NCBI GenBank assembly: GCA_025667525.1
Contig: CM046877.1
Coordinates: 293,070,364-293,134,363 of the forward strand
DNA: 64,000 bases
From: Glebionis coronaria
Lineage: Eukaryota > Streptophyta > Magnoliopsida > Asterales > Asteraceae
Direction of reading: 5' to 3'
Made by a program: the position numbers and the translations under genes. The notes under the pieces are model-generated. The model made no database searches. It saw only the letters and a program-made list of their open reading frames with translations, and was not told the DNA's origin. Positions 11,803 through 23,165 of this stretch are shown piece after piece (positions within the stretch are counted from its first letter, which is position 1; each line of letters begins with the position of its first letter).

Positions 11803-12048
11803 CTAGAATGACCGAGTCGTGTACGAATAGCAGTCATGGACATGTCCTTCTCTTTCACCCGTCACTGTTGGCAGCATGATCATGAGTTCAATCTTGTAAA
11901 AGTGATTAACACTATAAGGTCGATTGGACATGTTGTCAATACGTGGAGGAGAATAACTTTCATGAATGGTGATTTGTTTACGCCGACGGTAGTCGACACA
12001 TAATCTCATGGTACCGTCCTTCTCCTTGTAAGTTCTTCTGGAATGCAT
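11803..12048 (-). pseudogene. G1 reverse transcriptase fragment
   Basis: The fragment encodes KEKDGTMRLCVDYRRRKQIT..HESYSPPRIDNM, the fingers/palm start of a Ty3/gypsy reverse transcriptase (K-DGSMRLCIDYR-LN type). It then runs out of frame. The catalytic box is not recognisable downstream. The rest of pol between 10560 and 11800 is too decayed to place by eye. Confidence 0.65.
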
Positions 12049-12599
12049 GGGAAGATTTTGGAATAATTAACCGGCTATGCGTAAAAGACTTAAGTTGTCG
12101 TGTCTTACTGACAGCTAGAAAATTTTAGCGACCATGGCTAACAACGCACATGCTTGTAAGCATAGATAATTTGTACAGATTTTCCCGATGGAAAATCAAG
12201 CTGAATGTATTCAGGAGCCTGAACATTACTGTACATAATTATGAATCGTAGCATGGTGTGCTGTTCATAGTACATAATTAGGATAAAATTTATCTCGTGT
12301 CTGTCCGAGGAAATGCGTTAGCAGCTTGGATCTCATCATTAAGCTGAAGGAAAACCTTCGTATACGTGGGAATACGAAAGGCTTCCTTCATGGTCATGAA
12401 TATATGAACCATGGTGAAAGAAATGAAAGTGACATCGACAACGTGAAAGTTCTCACTAATACGCCGATAATGGTATAGAAATTCTTGTGGCCTGATTAAT
12501 ACATGGCACAACAAAAATAGATATACCCTTGGAGGGTGCCCTGAATTTCTTAGAAATGTTCCATAGTTGGACGTGAGTCATGTGTCTTGACTCGTTTCT

Positions 12600-12757
12600 T
12601 GGAACTATAAGCATGACATATGTCTTGACTGGTGTCTTGACATGTGTCTTCAGGAGGTATACGTGAGACATGTGTCTTGACTGATGTCTTGACATGTGTC
12701 TACAAAGGTATACGTGAGACATGTGTCTTGACTGATGTCTTGACATGTGTCTCGAGA
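12600..12757 (-). repeat. Tandem repeat with inverted-repeat units (ACATGTGTCTTGAC)
   Basis: Three units of roughly 55-60 bases carry GAGACATGTGTCTTGACTG, then ATGTCTTGACATGTGTCT. The word AGACACATGTCAAGACA occurs in both orientations in each unit, so each could fold. G2 carries a related stretch at 20325-20405. The track lies between the gag and RT remnants and gives a spurious histidine-rich ORF. Confidence 0.65.
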
Positions 12758-12823
12758 TGTAAAACAATAAAACTACAATATTAGGTTATTATACCCGAAT
12801 TGGCAGATCGGTTGGACTACTGA

Positions 12824-13419
12824 TCATTTGTATGTCTGATCACGTCCGCGGCCGGAGCCTCGGTTGCGATTTCTAGGATAGTTTCTGTCATAGTAGTGGT
12901 TACTATCGTCCTGTCTGTCAGTTCTATGACGGTCATTCTCATGACCGTGATTCATGTAACTATTCAGCTGAGTGGCCGGCTGGTACCGGTTTGCACTCAT
13001 ATGGCTGAAATGACAGCTGAATGACATGTGACATGTAACTAAGAATTAGGGACAATGATTGATGGAAATCGTCTGATGGTGAAGCATCTTCTCGTCCAAT
13101 TTCTTTGCTTTGACGCCTTTGTCTTCGTCTTGTAGGATCTCCAGGTTGTGAACAGCATCCGCATCTCGTAGTGTCTCCGAACGTCAGCAGCATCAACCTT
13201 TAGTAACATCTCCAAGTTATGAGCGGCATCGGCAATCTTGTAGAATATCAGCAAGTGAACATACACGTTAGATGATTTAGAATCGACTAGAGAATACTCG
13301 AAGTATTGCAAGTGAAATACACATGGATTTAGGTACGTGTAATACACATGGAATACGGTACATGGAGTACACATGGAATGTTCATGAAATGATCGGTATT
13401 GGGGTCGATCATTTGTCAT
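12824..13419 (-). pseudogene. G1 gag remnant
   Basis: Overlapping minus frames encode IADAAHNLEMLLKVDAADV, RRQRRQSKE, and then an asparagine/arginine-rich tail (NHYYDRNYPRNRNRGSGRGRDQ). The first part matches the tandemly repeated LQDTDAAHTSE peptide in G2 (19820-19990). The basic, glycine-rich tail is typical of the gag region before the zinc knuckle. No single frame is complete. The assignment rests on composition, position (between leader and RT) and similarity to G2. Confidence 0.45.
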
Positions 13420-13913
13420 GATTTAAGGAAAGTATATCGGTTAAATGGTTATGAAAATCATCATGATAACCTAGCAGTATTAGCATATACATCATTCTGG
13501 TTGTATCGAAAAACGTCAAATTATGGTTACACAAAATTCAACGATGATTTGCTTGACAGTATGATCAGTGAAAACCAACCATGACTATCATGAAAGCAGG
13601 ATTCAATGAAATCCAACAATGGCTTGTATGGAAACATAAATAACAAAAGAGGCGTAAGACGTAATCAACATGAAGACAGAATTATCATGAAGAAACATGA
13701 AACGATTTAACATAAAGGAGTGTATAACATAATCAGCATGAAACTGAGTTTAACCATGACAGTATAAAAACATACTTGACATAAAAAAACATAGTAACTT
13801 ATGAGGGGACATGAAAAAAAAAATTATGCTAATAAATCATGAGAAAATTTTTATGCATGAAAAAACAGTGCATGAATGTATGATGTAGTTTATAAAAACC
13901 TTTATATGTGCGA

Positions 13914-13978
13914 GGGGACGCCTATGGGTCGGTCCCAAAACAAATGACATAGCGAGGGGACGCCTATCGGTCGGTCCC
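13914..13978 (-). promoter_or_regulatory. G1 leader hairpin pair with conserved loop
   Basis: Two units (13914-13936 and 13956-13978) read, in element orientation, GGGAC, then CGACCCATAGGC (CGACCGATAGGC in the second), then GTCCC. Each can form a hairpin of at least five base pairs around the 12-base loop. G2 has four units with the same loop and different, still pairing stems (18866-19075). Confidence 0.65.
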
Positions 13979-14368
13979 AAAGTTAAAAGTTTCGATAAAA
14001 GCACATGCGACTAAATGGGGCCAGTCCTGTACCAAGCATTACTTAGTCATAATCCCTGCAACAATGATACATGAAACATAAATAAATGAAACTCATCTGT
14101 TAAAACTTATCAGAAAAAAAATTTTATGTGACTAATTATGAACTATTGAGGTCCAGTCCACATAGTCACAGTTCACGAGGAACGTCATGCATGAAATAAT
14201 GACACGTAACTAAATATGAATGACGGTTGTCCATCCATATTAGTACAACAATATCGATGAAAACATCAAGGTTAAAACCTCAAGGTGCTGAAAACATCAT
14301 GGTTAACTCAACAATACGCTGAAAACATCAATACGTAGAATATCAAACGTTGGCTTGGGAAGCTCCTA

Positions 14369-14387
14369 GTGACTACCCAATAGTCAC
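14369..14387 (-). promoter_or_regulatory. G1 palindrome next to primer site
   Basis: GTGACTACCCAATAGTCAC has seven-base arms, GTGACTA and TAGTCAC in element orientation. It starts 33 bases past the primer site. G2 has the counterpart at 18700-18718, a similar distance from its own primer site. Confidence 0.6.
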
Positions 14388-14420
14388 ATGTCGAGTTTTA
14401 GAGCCTACAGGTCGAAGCCT

Positions 14421-14434
14421 TGCCTCTGATACCA
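14421..14434 (-). promoter_or_regulatory. G1 primer binding site
   Basis: The minus strand reads TGGTATCAGAGGCA, complementary in its first ten or so bases to the 3' end of plant initiator tRNA-Met. It follows the LTR end GGGGTGTTACA after a short spacer. Confidence 0.8.
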
Positions 14435-14438
14435 TAAT

Positions 14439-17427
14439 TGTAACACCCCATTTTGATAAATGGAATGTCACGCGTAATTATGGCGTGTCATCAAATCATA
14501 CAAGGATAAATGTCTGAAACATTACATGACCATAGGGATAACCGGAATCAAACATCGGTTCCCAAATATAAGCCCAAAACATAATAAAGTAAAAGAAATG
14601 AATGAAAGACTAAGCAAGCATAAGTATATGAAGGCAAAAAGGAAAAGAAGTCTCTAGCAGCTTCCATCCTATGCACGTCCTCCAAATGCTCGAGTCTTTC
14701 CTAGGGTACCTGCCGTTTTAGGACATGCAAAGGAAAGTAACGGCTGAGCAAAACGCTCAGTGCACGGATATAGACATAGTATAAGTGACTAAAACATAAA
14801 TAGAGACTTAATAGTAGCGGAAATGTATAAGTCCTGGAAAACCTGAAACATGTTCATAAAACTGGTTTTATAGTTTGAAAAGCCTTATGCTTATCTTATG
14901 AAAACTGTTTAACATATTTTACCATTAGCCAATATAGGTCATGAAAATCCACCGTGCATGAATACTTGGAGGGGTGACCTCATCATGCAAATTAGAGGGG
15001 CTGCCTCTAATTTAATATACTGGTTCTGGGTAGGAGGGATCAGCTCCTTGTGAAGGATGCAAGGCACACACCACATTCACCATTAAATCCTGACTGAAAC
15101 ATGTAACTAGGATGCACCCATACGCCCCACATGATAAATATAATATAAATGGCCAAAAGCTGAAGGGACGCCACGAACAATCACTCCGCCGTGGTGAAGT
15201 CATAACATCAGTGCCTCTAATGTTATGCTTATGGTACCTCCATAACTAGGTGAAACTGGTCATGCATGTATATGGCTATAGGTATTCTTAATTAAACATA
15301 AGCAAATCAAACACGTAACTTATACTACGGGAAAACATTTGGCTGCATACGGGGAATCCTAATAAGGAAAGAATGTCCATACTGAAAGGACGGGAATCAG
15401 TACCTTATGTCCAGTGAACGAAGAAGACGAACTGAGAGGAATCCTACTTCCGTATCACTAATGCTACATGAATACATACGTGAATAAGTATCTGACTACT
15501 AAATACGTAACTGGTTTTATATCATGTCTTAGCTTATTTTATATGTTCATATCATGTTTTACTGTTTAAAGCCTTAAACTGTGTTTATCTTATATTCTGT
15601 CTATTCTGATTAAGTATTTCTGGTATTTCATGTATTATTATACTTACTGTGTAATAATAAGTAACTTTCCAAAAATAGTAGGTTTCCTAAAACAGAAAGT
15701 TTCCAAAAATAGAAAGTTTCCAAAAATAGAAAGTTACCAAAAATAGAAAGTTTCTAAAAATAGAAAGTTTCCAAAAGTAGAAAGTTTCCAAAAATAGAAA
15801 GTTTCAAAAAATAGAAAGTTTCCAAAAATAGAAAGTTTCCAAAAATAGAATTACTCCTTAAAATAGATAAGTTTCTAAAATAGAAAGTTTCCATAAATAG
15901 ATTAGCTGCCTTATTTAAATAAGTTTCCGTAAATGGATTACCTGCCTGAAATAAATAAGTTTCTAAAAATAGAATGTTTCCATAAATAGATTAGTTGCCT
16001 TATTTAAATAAGTTTCTAAAAATAGAACGTTTCCATAATTTGATATAAGCTGGTTAAATAAGCTAGGTATATAAGCCTAAGTGTTTTCATGATTATTTTC
16101 TAAGTCATATGATATAATGTATAGTTTATTAATTATCTCATGTAATTAAAATAAACTATAGGTTAAAATATTTAATTAAAGTATATCATGTTTTTAGTTA
16201 AATAAAGTTAAATACTTAGGTTAAAACATGTGTTATTATTTATTAATAATATAACCTAAGTCATGTTAATTAATTAATTATAACCATGGTTTTTAATTAA
16301 TTAATTAATTTATAAGTCTAAAAAAATATAAAATACTTAGGTTAATAATTTCATGATTTTAATAATTAAAATAACCTAAGTCATGTTATTAAATTAATCA
16401 TGTCATGTTATTAATTTAATTTTAACATAAGATCATAAAAATAAAAATCTTGACATACACCGTGAACCGGATCTTGACTAAGAACCATGAACCGGACATG
16501 AAATCGACACCATACCCCGAACCACATCGGGGTTCCCCTTGTCTTTTTGCTGTCGTGGGACCCACACCAACCAACCGGGACCATATGGTCTCGGTGGTGG
16601 TCAAATGGCCAAACCGAGACCCTCTCGGGTTCGGTTTATGCACGGCCAAGAACAAACACCCCTAAAACATTACTTTTTGATTTATTCCAAATCTAATTCC
16701 ATGTTAGATCTATGATTTAATTAGTTTTTTAAGAAAAACATAACATGTTCTTAATTATTTAAAAGATTAAATCAAAAGAAAAGGGTTACAAGAATTACCG
16801 AATGCGTGGATCTAAACAACGATGAACAAACACGAACACTAGCAATAAATCCAAGATCAAAGATCAATCAAACACCCCTTTGGTGTGTTTGAAGGTGGCG
16901 GCCAAAAGAGGGAGAAGGAAAAGAATTAGAGTTTTTTGATGTTTTCCTGTAAAGTGAAAATGACATCTTTTCCCTAGTTTTTCTTGTTTAGTAAAAATTG
17001 ATGGGCTAAGCCCATTATTCCTCCCTAATTTCGTGGTATGGGGCCCACATGGGGTAACCCATACATTTCCCGAGTCTAAATATTATACTGTGTTCTCGTG
17101 TGTTCTCGTGTTCGTAATTTACATGTTTTAATTAGTTATCGATCGTGACTTAATATATTTATTCGTGTTCGTGATAAATATATATACGTAATTAATATTA
17201 GCTCGTGATTTAGTTACGTTCATGATTTCATGATCGCATGTTCGTGATTATTTATTGTCAAATAATTATTGCGTGCTCATGCGTAGTAAATACTTATCGT
17301 GTTCTAACACGTACGTAATACGTAAAATCCTAACACGTAATTGTAATCATGCTATAATAGGAAAGTTTTAACCTAGTACGTACGATCTTAAGGGTACTAT
17401 TCATGGTAAAAGCATGCGGGTTTTACA
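14439..17427 (-). repeat. G1 5' LTR, complete
   Basis: This is a ~2.99 kb LTR with canonical TG...CA ends (plus strand TGTAACACCCC...GGGTTTTACA). It holds the same features as the 3' copy: minisatellite (15660-16040), AT-rich tracts, a GC-richer block (16450-16650) and a TGGGCTAAGCCCA palindrome (about 17000). No coding potential beyond short antisense frames without recognisable domains. Confidence 0.85.
15660..16040 (-). repeat. LTR minisatellite, 5' LTR copy
   Basis: This is the same 17-base unit as at 8490-8820, with more near-perfect AAAAATAGAAAGTTTCC units. The two LTRs would have been identical at insertion, so the array length difference arose since then by slippage or unequal exchange. 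Confidence 0.85.
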
Positions 17428-18647
17428 AGAATAGTCAGATTTACCAGATAATACACAAGAACAGTCAGATTTACCAGATATTAGACAAAACAATAAAACA
17501 ATACAAGAACATATAAATCAAGTTAAGAACAGTAAGAATCAGTAAAAATAAAGAGTAATCAGGCAACTCATTCATGTCCTTTATTCACGTAGCTATTGTG
17601 AAGTCGGAATAGGATTTTCTTTTGTTTTCGTCCTCAGTCAGTTACTGGACACAAGGTACAAATTTCTCGTCCTTCGATATGGAATTTCTTTCCTATGCAT
17701 GATTAGGATTCCCCGTCTGCAGCCAATTTTTTTCCCCATTTATGTTATAAAATTTACATAAATTGCCATGATAACTATGTTAAAATTCCTGAGCTTTATA
17801 TACATGCATGACCAGTTCTAACTAGTTATGGAGGTACCGTAACCATGACACTTGAGGCACCCGTGTCATGACTCCTCTACGGGGGAGTGATTTCACGTAG
17901 TGTCCCTTTTATTCACCTTGGCCATTTATCAGTATTATCAGCGGAGCGTATAGGAGCATCCTAGTTTATCAGTTTATAGCTTATTAGGTGAATGGGGTAT
18001 GTGCTCTACATCCTTCACATTGGAGTTGATCCCTCCACCCAGCTTATCAGTTAGAGGTCACCCCTCTACAGCATGACGAGGTCACCCCTTTATGTATTCT
18101 TGCATACGTTGTTATAGCACATAAGCTCTTGGCACTTAAAATACAGTAAATGCATGTTTTCAGATTTAACAGATAATTGTTCAACTTTACTAATTATAAA
18201 CAAGACTTTTCAGAACATGTTTCCCGCTGCACTTTACTTATCAGCTTTACAACTTCAGTATTGGTTGTCTGTTTCATTTTAGTACTTCTAATCATGCTTT
18301 ATATCCGCTCACTGAGCGTTATGCTCATCCGTAGTTTTCCTTTCATGTTCCAAACGACAGGTACAAAGGGACGCTCTTAGGATTCTGAGAGTATGTGCAT
18401 TTGGATGGAAGCTATCCAGACTTCTTTACTTTATGCACTTTATACGTTATGTTACTTGTTTGGACATTGTTTTGTCCTTCCTTTCAGTACTTAATTATAT
18501 ATGTTTGAGCTTATTTTTGGACAACCAATGTTTGATTCTGGTATTTCTTTTATGGTCAGTTAATGTTTTTAAGACATTTGCCTAGCATGCTGTGATGACA
18601 CGCCATAAATACACGTAACGGTCCACTTATCCAAGTGTGGTGTTACA
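17428..18647 (+). repeat. G2 5' LTR, 3' part
   Basis: This aligns by eye with about 24590-25540 of the 3' LTR, including the tandem AAGAACAGTCAGATTTACC words and the closing TCCACTTATCCAAGTG...GTGTTACA. It is ~250 bases longer than the matching 3' LTR part because of a segment at 17800-18060 (GAGGTACC...CCTCTAC) that the 3' LTR lacks. Confidence 0.8.
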
Positions 18648-18651
18648 ATTA

Positions 18652-18668
18652 TGGTATCAGTGACCAAG
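18652..18668 (+). promoter_or_regulatory. G2 primer binding site
   Basis: TGGTATCAGTGACCAAG follows the LTR end by four bases and matches an initiator tRNA-Met type site with minor changes. Confidence 0.75.
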
Positions 18669-18699
18669 GTTTTGACCTGTAGGCTCTAAAACTTGACCT

Positions 18700-18718
18700 G
18701 TGACTACCGGGTAGTCAC
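18700..18718 (+). promoter_or_regulatory. G2 palindrome next to primer site
   Basis: GTGACTACC-G-GGTAGTCAC is a perfect 9-base inverted repeat around one base, 31 bases past the primer site. The G1 counterpart (14369-14387) keeps the outer arms but differs in the centre. Position and self-complementarity fit an RNA dimerisation hairpin (inference). Confidence 0.6.
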
Positions 18719-18865
18719 CAGGAACATCCTAGATTTTGGCGTTTGTTATCTTTCATGTTTCTCATGCATTTATCAGTCAGTTTTCTTTAAATTTTGACTA
18801 AGTAAAAGGTTGGTATAGGACTGGCCATATTTAGTCACATGTGGTTTTTAATCGAATTTTGTTTT

Positions 18866-19075
18866 GGTGAACCGACCCATAGGCGTTCACCTTTGCTCAT
18901 TCAGATTTTGTTTTGGTAAACCGACCCATAGGCCTTTACCCTTACTCATGTCAGATCATGTTTTCTGTAGAATGTTATTTGGTGAACCGACCCATAGGCG
19001 TTCACCATTGCTCATGTAAAATTTCATGCTTTTTAGTCAAATGTTGTTTTGTTAACCGACCCATAGGCGTTCACC
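18866..19075 (+). promoter_or_regulatory. G2 leader hairpin array (loop CGACCCATAGGC)
   Basis: There are four units, at 18866-18891, 18915-18940, 18981-19006 and about 19050-19075. Units 1 and 3 have GGTGAAC / GTTCACC arms. Unit 2 has GGTAAA / TTTACC, a compensatory G-C to A-T change. Unit 4 is partly mismatched. Unit starts are 49, 66 and 69 bases apart, so not in a constant reading frame. Further hairpins follow, such as GTATGGA...TCCATAC (19196-19223), each followed by TTAGTCACATG-like words. The array lies between the primer site and the gag remnant. Confidence 0.7.
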
Positions 19076-19819
19076 TTTGTTCATATCACGATGTTTCATT
19101 GAAGTTTTGACAAGTATGGATTAGACTACATCCATCCACATTTAGTCCCAGGTTGTTAATTCCTATACATGACAATTTTCGTAAAATTTCGACAAGTATG
19201 GATCGAACCAGAATCGTCCATACTTAGTCACATGTCTTCTCCTTTGAGTTTTGTAGATTGAACCATAGCCATCCGCACCAGTTGATGTTAAACCTCAGTT
19301 GATCATCCTGTTATGTTCTTTGTAACAGTCAAGTATTCATACTCTCACGTGAATGTCGTTTTTCATGCTGATTACATGTCTCCTTATGAGGATTATGTTT
19401 TCAGAGGTGATGATGTTTTCATGCTAAGATACATAACGATTATAGTAAGACTCTGTTTTCATAATAAATCATGTTTGGACTTCATCAATCATGTCTTCAT
19501 GCTGATCATTGATGAAACTCCATTTTTAATCATGCCTTCGAGCCTTTAACTAGCATTAAGTCTAAGCAGGAATTGCCAAGCTATCATGTTACTCATCTTA
19601 ATTCGGTTTCCTGACCGTTTAAATCAATTTATTTCCTTTGATCATGTCAGACGATCGACACCAGTATTTATCATCTCATGAAATTTCCATTTATGCCATG
19701 TACAATATTTCATGTGTACTCCATGTATAGTATTCAAGGTGTCCTCCATGTACCTTACTCCATGTGAATTGTTAATCGATCCTCAGTCATCTCAGACATT
19801 TTTCCACTAGTCGATATTC

Positions 19820-19990
19820 TACCAGATGCTGATGCTACTCATAAGTTGGAGATTTTACAAGATACTGATGCTGCTCATACTTCGGAGACTTTACAAGATA
19901 CTGATGTTGCTCATACTTCATAGACTTTAAAAGATGTTGATGCTGTTCATAAAATGAAGATTTTACATAGCAAGGACGAAGATCATAGAT
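19820..19990 (+). pseudogene. G2 gag remnant with 12-13 residue tandem repeat
   Basis: The plus strand encodes repeated DATHKLEILQDTDA, AHTSETLQDTD and similar peptides in about four units, with a stop inside the third. The G1 gag remnant has a single related unit (ADAAHNLEMLLK, near 13220). The repeat looks like duplication within a coiled-coil-like gag segment. The rest of gag (19090-19800 and 20000-20300) is not recognisable. Confidence 0.45.
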
Positions 19991-20979
19991 TTGAAATTTT
20001 AGACAAGAATATACTTCAACCATCAGACACTACCATTTCACTTCCATGCCTTTACCTCCTCAATTATTATGTCAAACGTCACTCATCTATTCTTTCAGTC
20101 AGAAGAGTGGGAACCGGTACCTAGTCGGTCACTCACCAGAATAGTTACAAGAACTGCGGTCAGAATGACAATCACGTGCTAATAATTAATCAGTCAATAG
20201 CCATCGGAACTCCGGAACGAACATGAGCAGAAATACATAGGTCAGCAGTCTAACCGGTCCGCCAATCCTAACAGTAACCAGAATTTTGCAACCTTGTTCA
20301 GATGCACCTACTAAAACACATGTCAAGACATCAGTCAAGACACAGGTCTCAAGTATCATTTTGGAAGACATTTGTCAGGACATCAGTCATGATACATGTC
20401 ATACGAATATTTTCTCTAGGCACGAGTCAAGACTCATAACTCTATATGTTTTCGAAACCAGGCCCCTAGTAAAACAGGGTACCCTCCAAGGAGGTATACC
20501 CGTTCTGTTATGCTACGCATAAATCAGACCATTAAAAATTCAGTTACCACCACTGAAATATTATCCAGGATTAGACACGCAGTATTGTTTCTATAGGGTT
20601 ACAGACGAACACATTCAACGAGATTTGCCACGTTTACATCACTTGTTCATATGTCAACTTTATCTTAAATCATGTATTACCAACCTTCCAGCCAGAAAAT
20701 ACTCCATTGAATCACCAATATTTATGAAGGTTTTCCTTTCAGTTGACGACGAGATCCGTATTACTAACTCCAGAATACATTCATTATTTTTACTACTAGA
20801 AAAATAAGTACAAATTGTTTCAGCTTTAAAATCACGTGAATTATTATCCTATAGCTGCGAAGACTTCTTGTCACCATTCATGATGCGACTTCTGAAATTC
20901 CTTAAATTATGATCAGCAAATTATTCCAGAGTTTTCAGATGTATTTCCAGAAGGGTTTCTAGAAATTCCTCCCTAACAA

Positions 20980-21750
20980 CGAGATGAAGTTTAACATCGA
21001 GCTTGTTTCGATGAAAGAACCTATTTTCAAAACTCCTTATCACGGGGTTCCAGCTGAGTTAAAGGATTGCAGGATTAGCTGCAAAAGTTCCTAGCACGAG
21101 GCTTTATTCGCCGAGTGCACCACCAGGAGGTGCACCGTTTCTGTTTGTCAGGAAGAAGGCCGGTAACATGAGATCATGTATCGACCACCAAAAATTTGAC
21201 ATGATCACCATTCATAATAAATATTCATTCCACGTATAGATGGTTTATCTTATCTATGACAAGGTCTTAAACATTTTTTAAGAATACTTCACGATCATGC
21301 TACCATCAGCGGTGAAAGAAAGAACAGGACATATCTAAGACTACTTTTGCACACGTTATGATCTCTCAAAAACTTTGATTTTGCTTTTGGGCTACCGAAT
21401 GTTCCAACTATATTTTAGAATTGATGAATTCTCAGACAAGATCACCAGTATATTCATCGATAACATCCTGATCTACTAAATTCTAGAGAATAACATGAGA
21501 ATTTTCTTTTCACGATCCTGCAGATTCTCCGATAGGAGAAAATTATATACCCAGCTTTCCAGATGTGATTTCCAGTTGAACAAGGTGGCATTTCTGGGCC
21601 ACGTTATTTTAGTAGAAAGAAATTTCAGAAATCCTACAAAGGTGAAGGCCATCACTAGATGGTCAAGACCGACGTCTGTGACTGAAGTACGGACTTCTAG
21701 AATTCAGTTGGCTACTACCATAGAAACAACTAACAGTTCTCACGATTAGC
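20980..21750 (+). pseudogene. G2 reverse transcriptase remnant
   Basis: Readable in pieces: KEPIFKTPYHGVPAELKD, GAPFLFVRKKAGNMRSCIDH, the FDMITIHNKYSF segment, a decayed catalytic region near 21430-21480, and then LYTQLSRCDFQLNKVAFLGHVI (21555-21615) and KVKAITRWSRPTSVTEVR. These are consecutive Ty3/gypsy RT segments ending at the RNase H junction, spread over several frames with stops. RNase H and most of integrase (21750-22450) are too decayed to delimit. Confidence 0.75.
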
Positions 21751-22229
21751 TTTCCATGACTAAGCTTACGCATAAAGGAGAGAACATAAACTAAAATTTT
21801 GTATTCCATAAGATCCTACGCTAGGAGAGGTAAAATTTATCAAGACTCGTAGTTATCCCATGACTATTCATCCAGATTCCACAAGAATGTACCATAACCC
21901 TAGGCATGATTCAGATAGAAGCAGCATAACAAACTGATACAGCTATGTTCATATCTAAATGCCTAACATACCAATAGGTTCAAGATAGAACGCCGACATG
22001 CTAGTGAGTTATTACAACCTTTAGGAATTCTAAATCGAAATGAGACAATATTCCCATGGAGGTTGTTATCAGTTACCACAGACGCAGAAGAAGCATAATA
22101 CTATCTAAGTCATTGATGACCATTTAACCCAGCCTACACATTTGCTTTCATCCGAAAGGATTATGTAGTAGCAGATCTGCAGGAAATTTAGCAACAGATC
22201 GTACTATTTCAAGGTTTTCCATCAACCAT

Positions 22230-23165
22230 CATATCAGATAGAAATTCATGTTCACGATCACGTTCACCTTCACATTCACGTCCATGCTTATGTTCATCTT
22301 CACGTGTACGTTTATTTTCATGTTTACGTCTCGCGTACACAGTTATGATTTTGTTCATATTTTGTCCATCTCATGATTTATGTCTACGTTCGCATTCATG
22401 GCATCGTTTACGTTCAGGTTTGTTTTCCATTCCACTATATACGTTCCAAGTCTCGTACTGGATTTGGTTATAGAAAGCTTGAGAAACCAGACTCAAATTT
22501 AACACAACTTTTCCATACCCAGGCAGACGTTTCACGTCTCAGGCCGTATCATTTGGCATTCTTTCCTCAGTTAGCATACGTTCATGATATGTCCTAGTAT
22601 CACGTTCACAGTATGTTTCACGTATCACGTTCACGATATATTCCATGCACAACGTTCACCAGATGATCGCAAACCACGTTCACAATTTCTCATGTAGTAC
22701 GTTCACAATTGTTCACGTAGTTCGTCCCAATATGTTTTCAGTAGCTTTTCTCAGAGATACAAATGCCATCGTTTCATGTTATTTGTACATATTGTTTTCA
22801 TGTATCCTACATGTTATATCTTATCCATTCGATCAGATTAAGAAAATCCATCTCAGTATGGAACCAGAAGGTATTCAGCATCATCAGGACAGGGTCATTA
22901 AGATCAAGATGTTCATTGTGTCAAGATCCTTGAAGGAACCGTTTCGAGCGGGAAACTACTTGGAACGGAGGAGTCCATCCGGACTTCTCATCCTTCTTCC
23001 TTCAATAATTCAGATATGTTCTTTCAGTCATGTTACGTTCCAGGTTCTTTTCAGTCATATTATGTTCCAGGTTCTCTTAAGCCATGTCACGTTCCAGGTT
23101 CTCTTCACCATGTCACGTTCCATGTTCTCTTTAGTCATGTCACGTTCATGTCCTTTCAGCTTACA
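22230..23165 (+). repeat. CACGTTC-rich minisatellite region of G2
   Basis: Short TCACGTTCA / TTCATGTTTACG words crowd 22245-22740. A ~30-33 base unit (CATGTCACGTTCCAGGTTCT with variants) repeats four to five times at 23025-23150. G1 has the equivalent, GGAACGTGACATG words at 10310-10390 and ACGTGAAAC words at 10640-10850. The array interrupts the integrase end and spreads up to the polypurine tract. Confidence 0.6.
22480..22995 (+). pseudogene. G2 integrase C-terminus and chromodomain remnant
   Basis: LRPYHLAFFPQLAYVHDMS (22535-22595) matches the conserved end of the chromovirus integrase core (a ..YRLALPPELAHVHDVFH.. type motif). After an intervening CACGTTC-rich insertion, RVIKIKMFIVSRSLKEPFRAGNYLERR (22895-22970) resembles a chromodomain tail. 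This is the best support for placing G1 and G2 among chromoviruses. No continuous frame. Confidence 0.6.

Larger units (their letters stand above)
7796..17427 (-). mobile_element. G1: chromovirus-type Ty3/gypsy element, decayed
   Basis: This minus-strand element is bounded by two LTRs that align over ~2.4 kb (7796-10201 and 14973-17427). The LTRs begin TGTAAAACCCGC and end GGGGTGTTACA in element orientation. The polypurine tract (10202-10216) and an initiator-Met-type primer site (14421-14434) sit at the expected inner edges. The interior is decayed but keeps gag, RT and chromodomain traces in the right order, which suggests the Tekay/Del chromovirus group (inference). Athila-1 truncates the 3' LTR at 7796. 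The element itself sits in the 5' LTR of G2; AGAAT (17428-17432) is the likely target duplication. Confidence 0.8.

Noticed and set aside
12600..12757. CRISPR-like spaced repeat
   Set aside because: Units are tandem and self-complementary without unique spacers, in a plant retrotransposon.
18913..19110. 65-codon frame with repeated VNRPIG
   Set aside because: It is the translation of part of the hairpin array. Unit spacing changes frame, so RNA or DNA structure explains it better.
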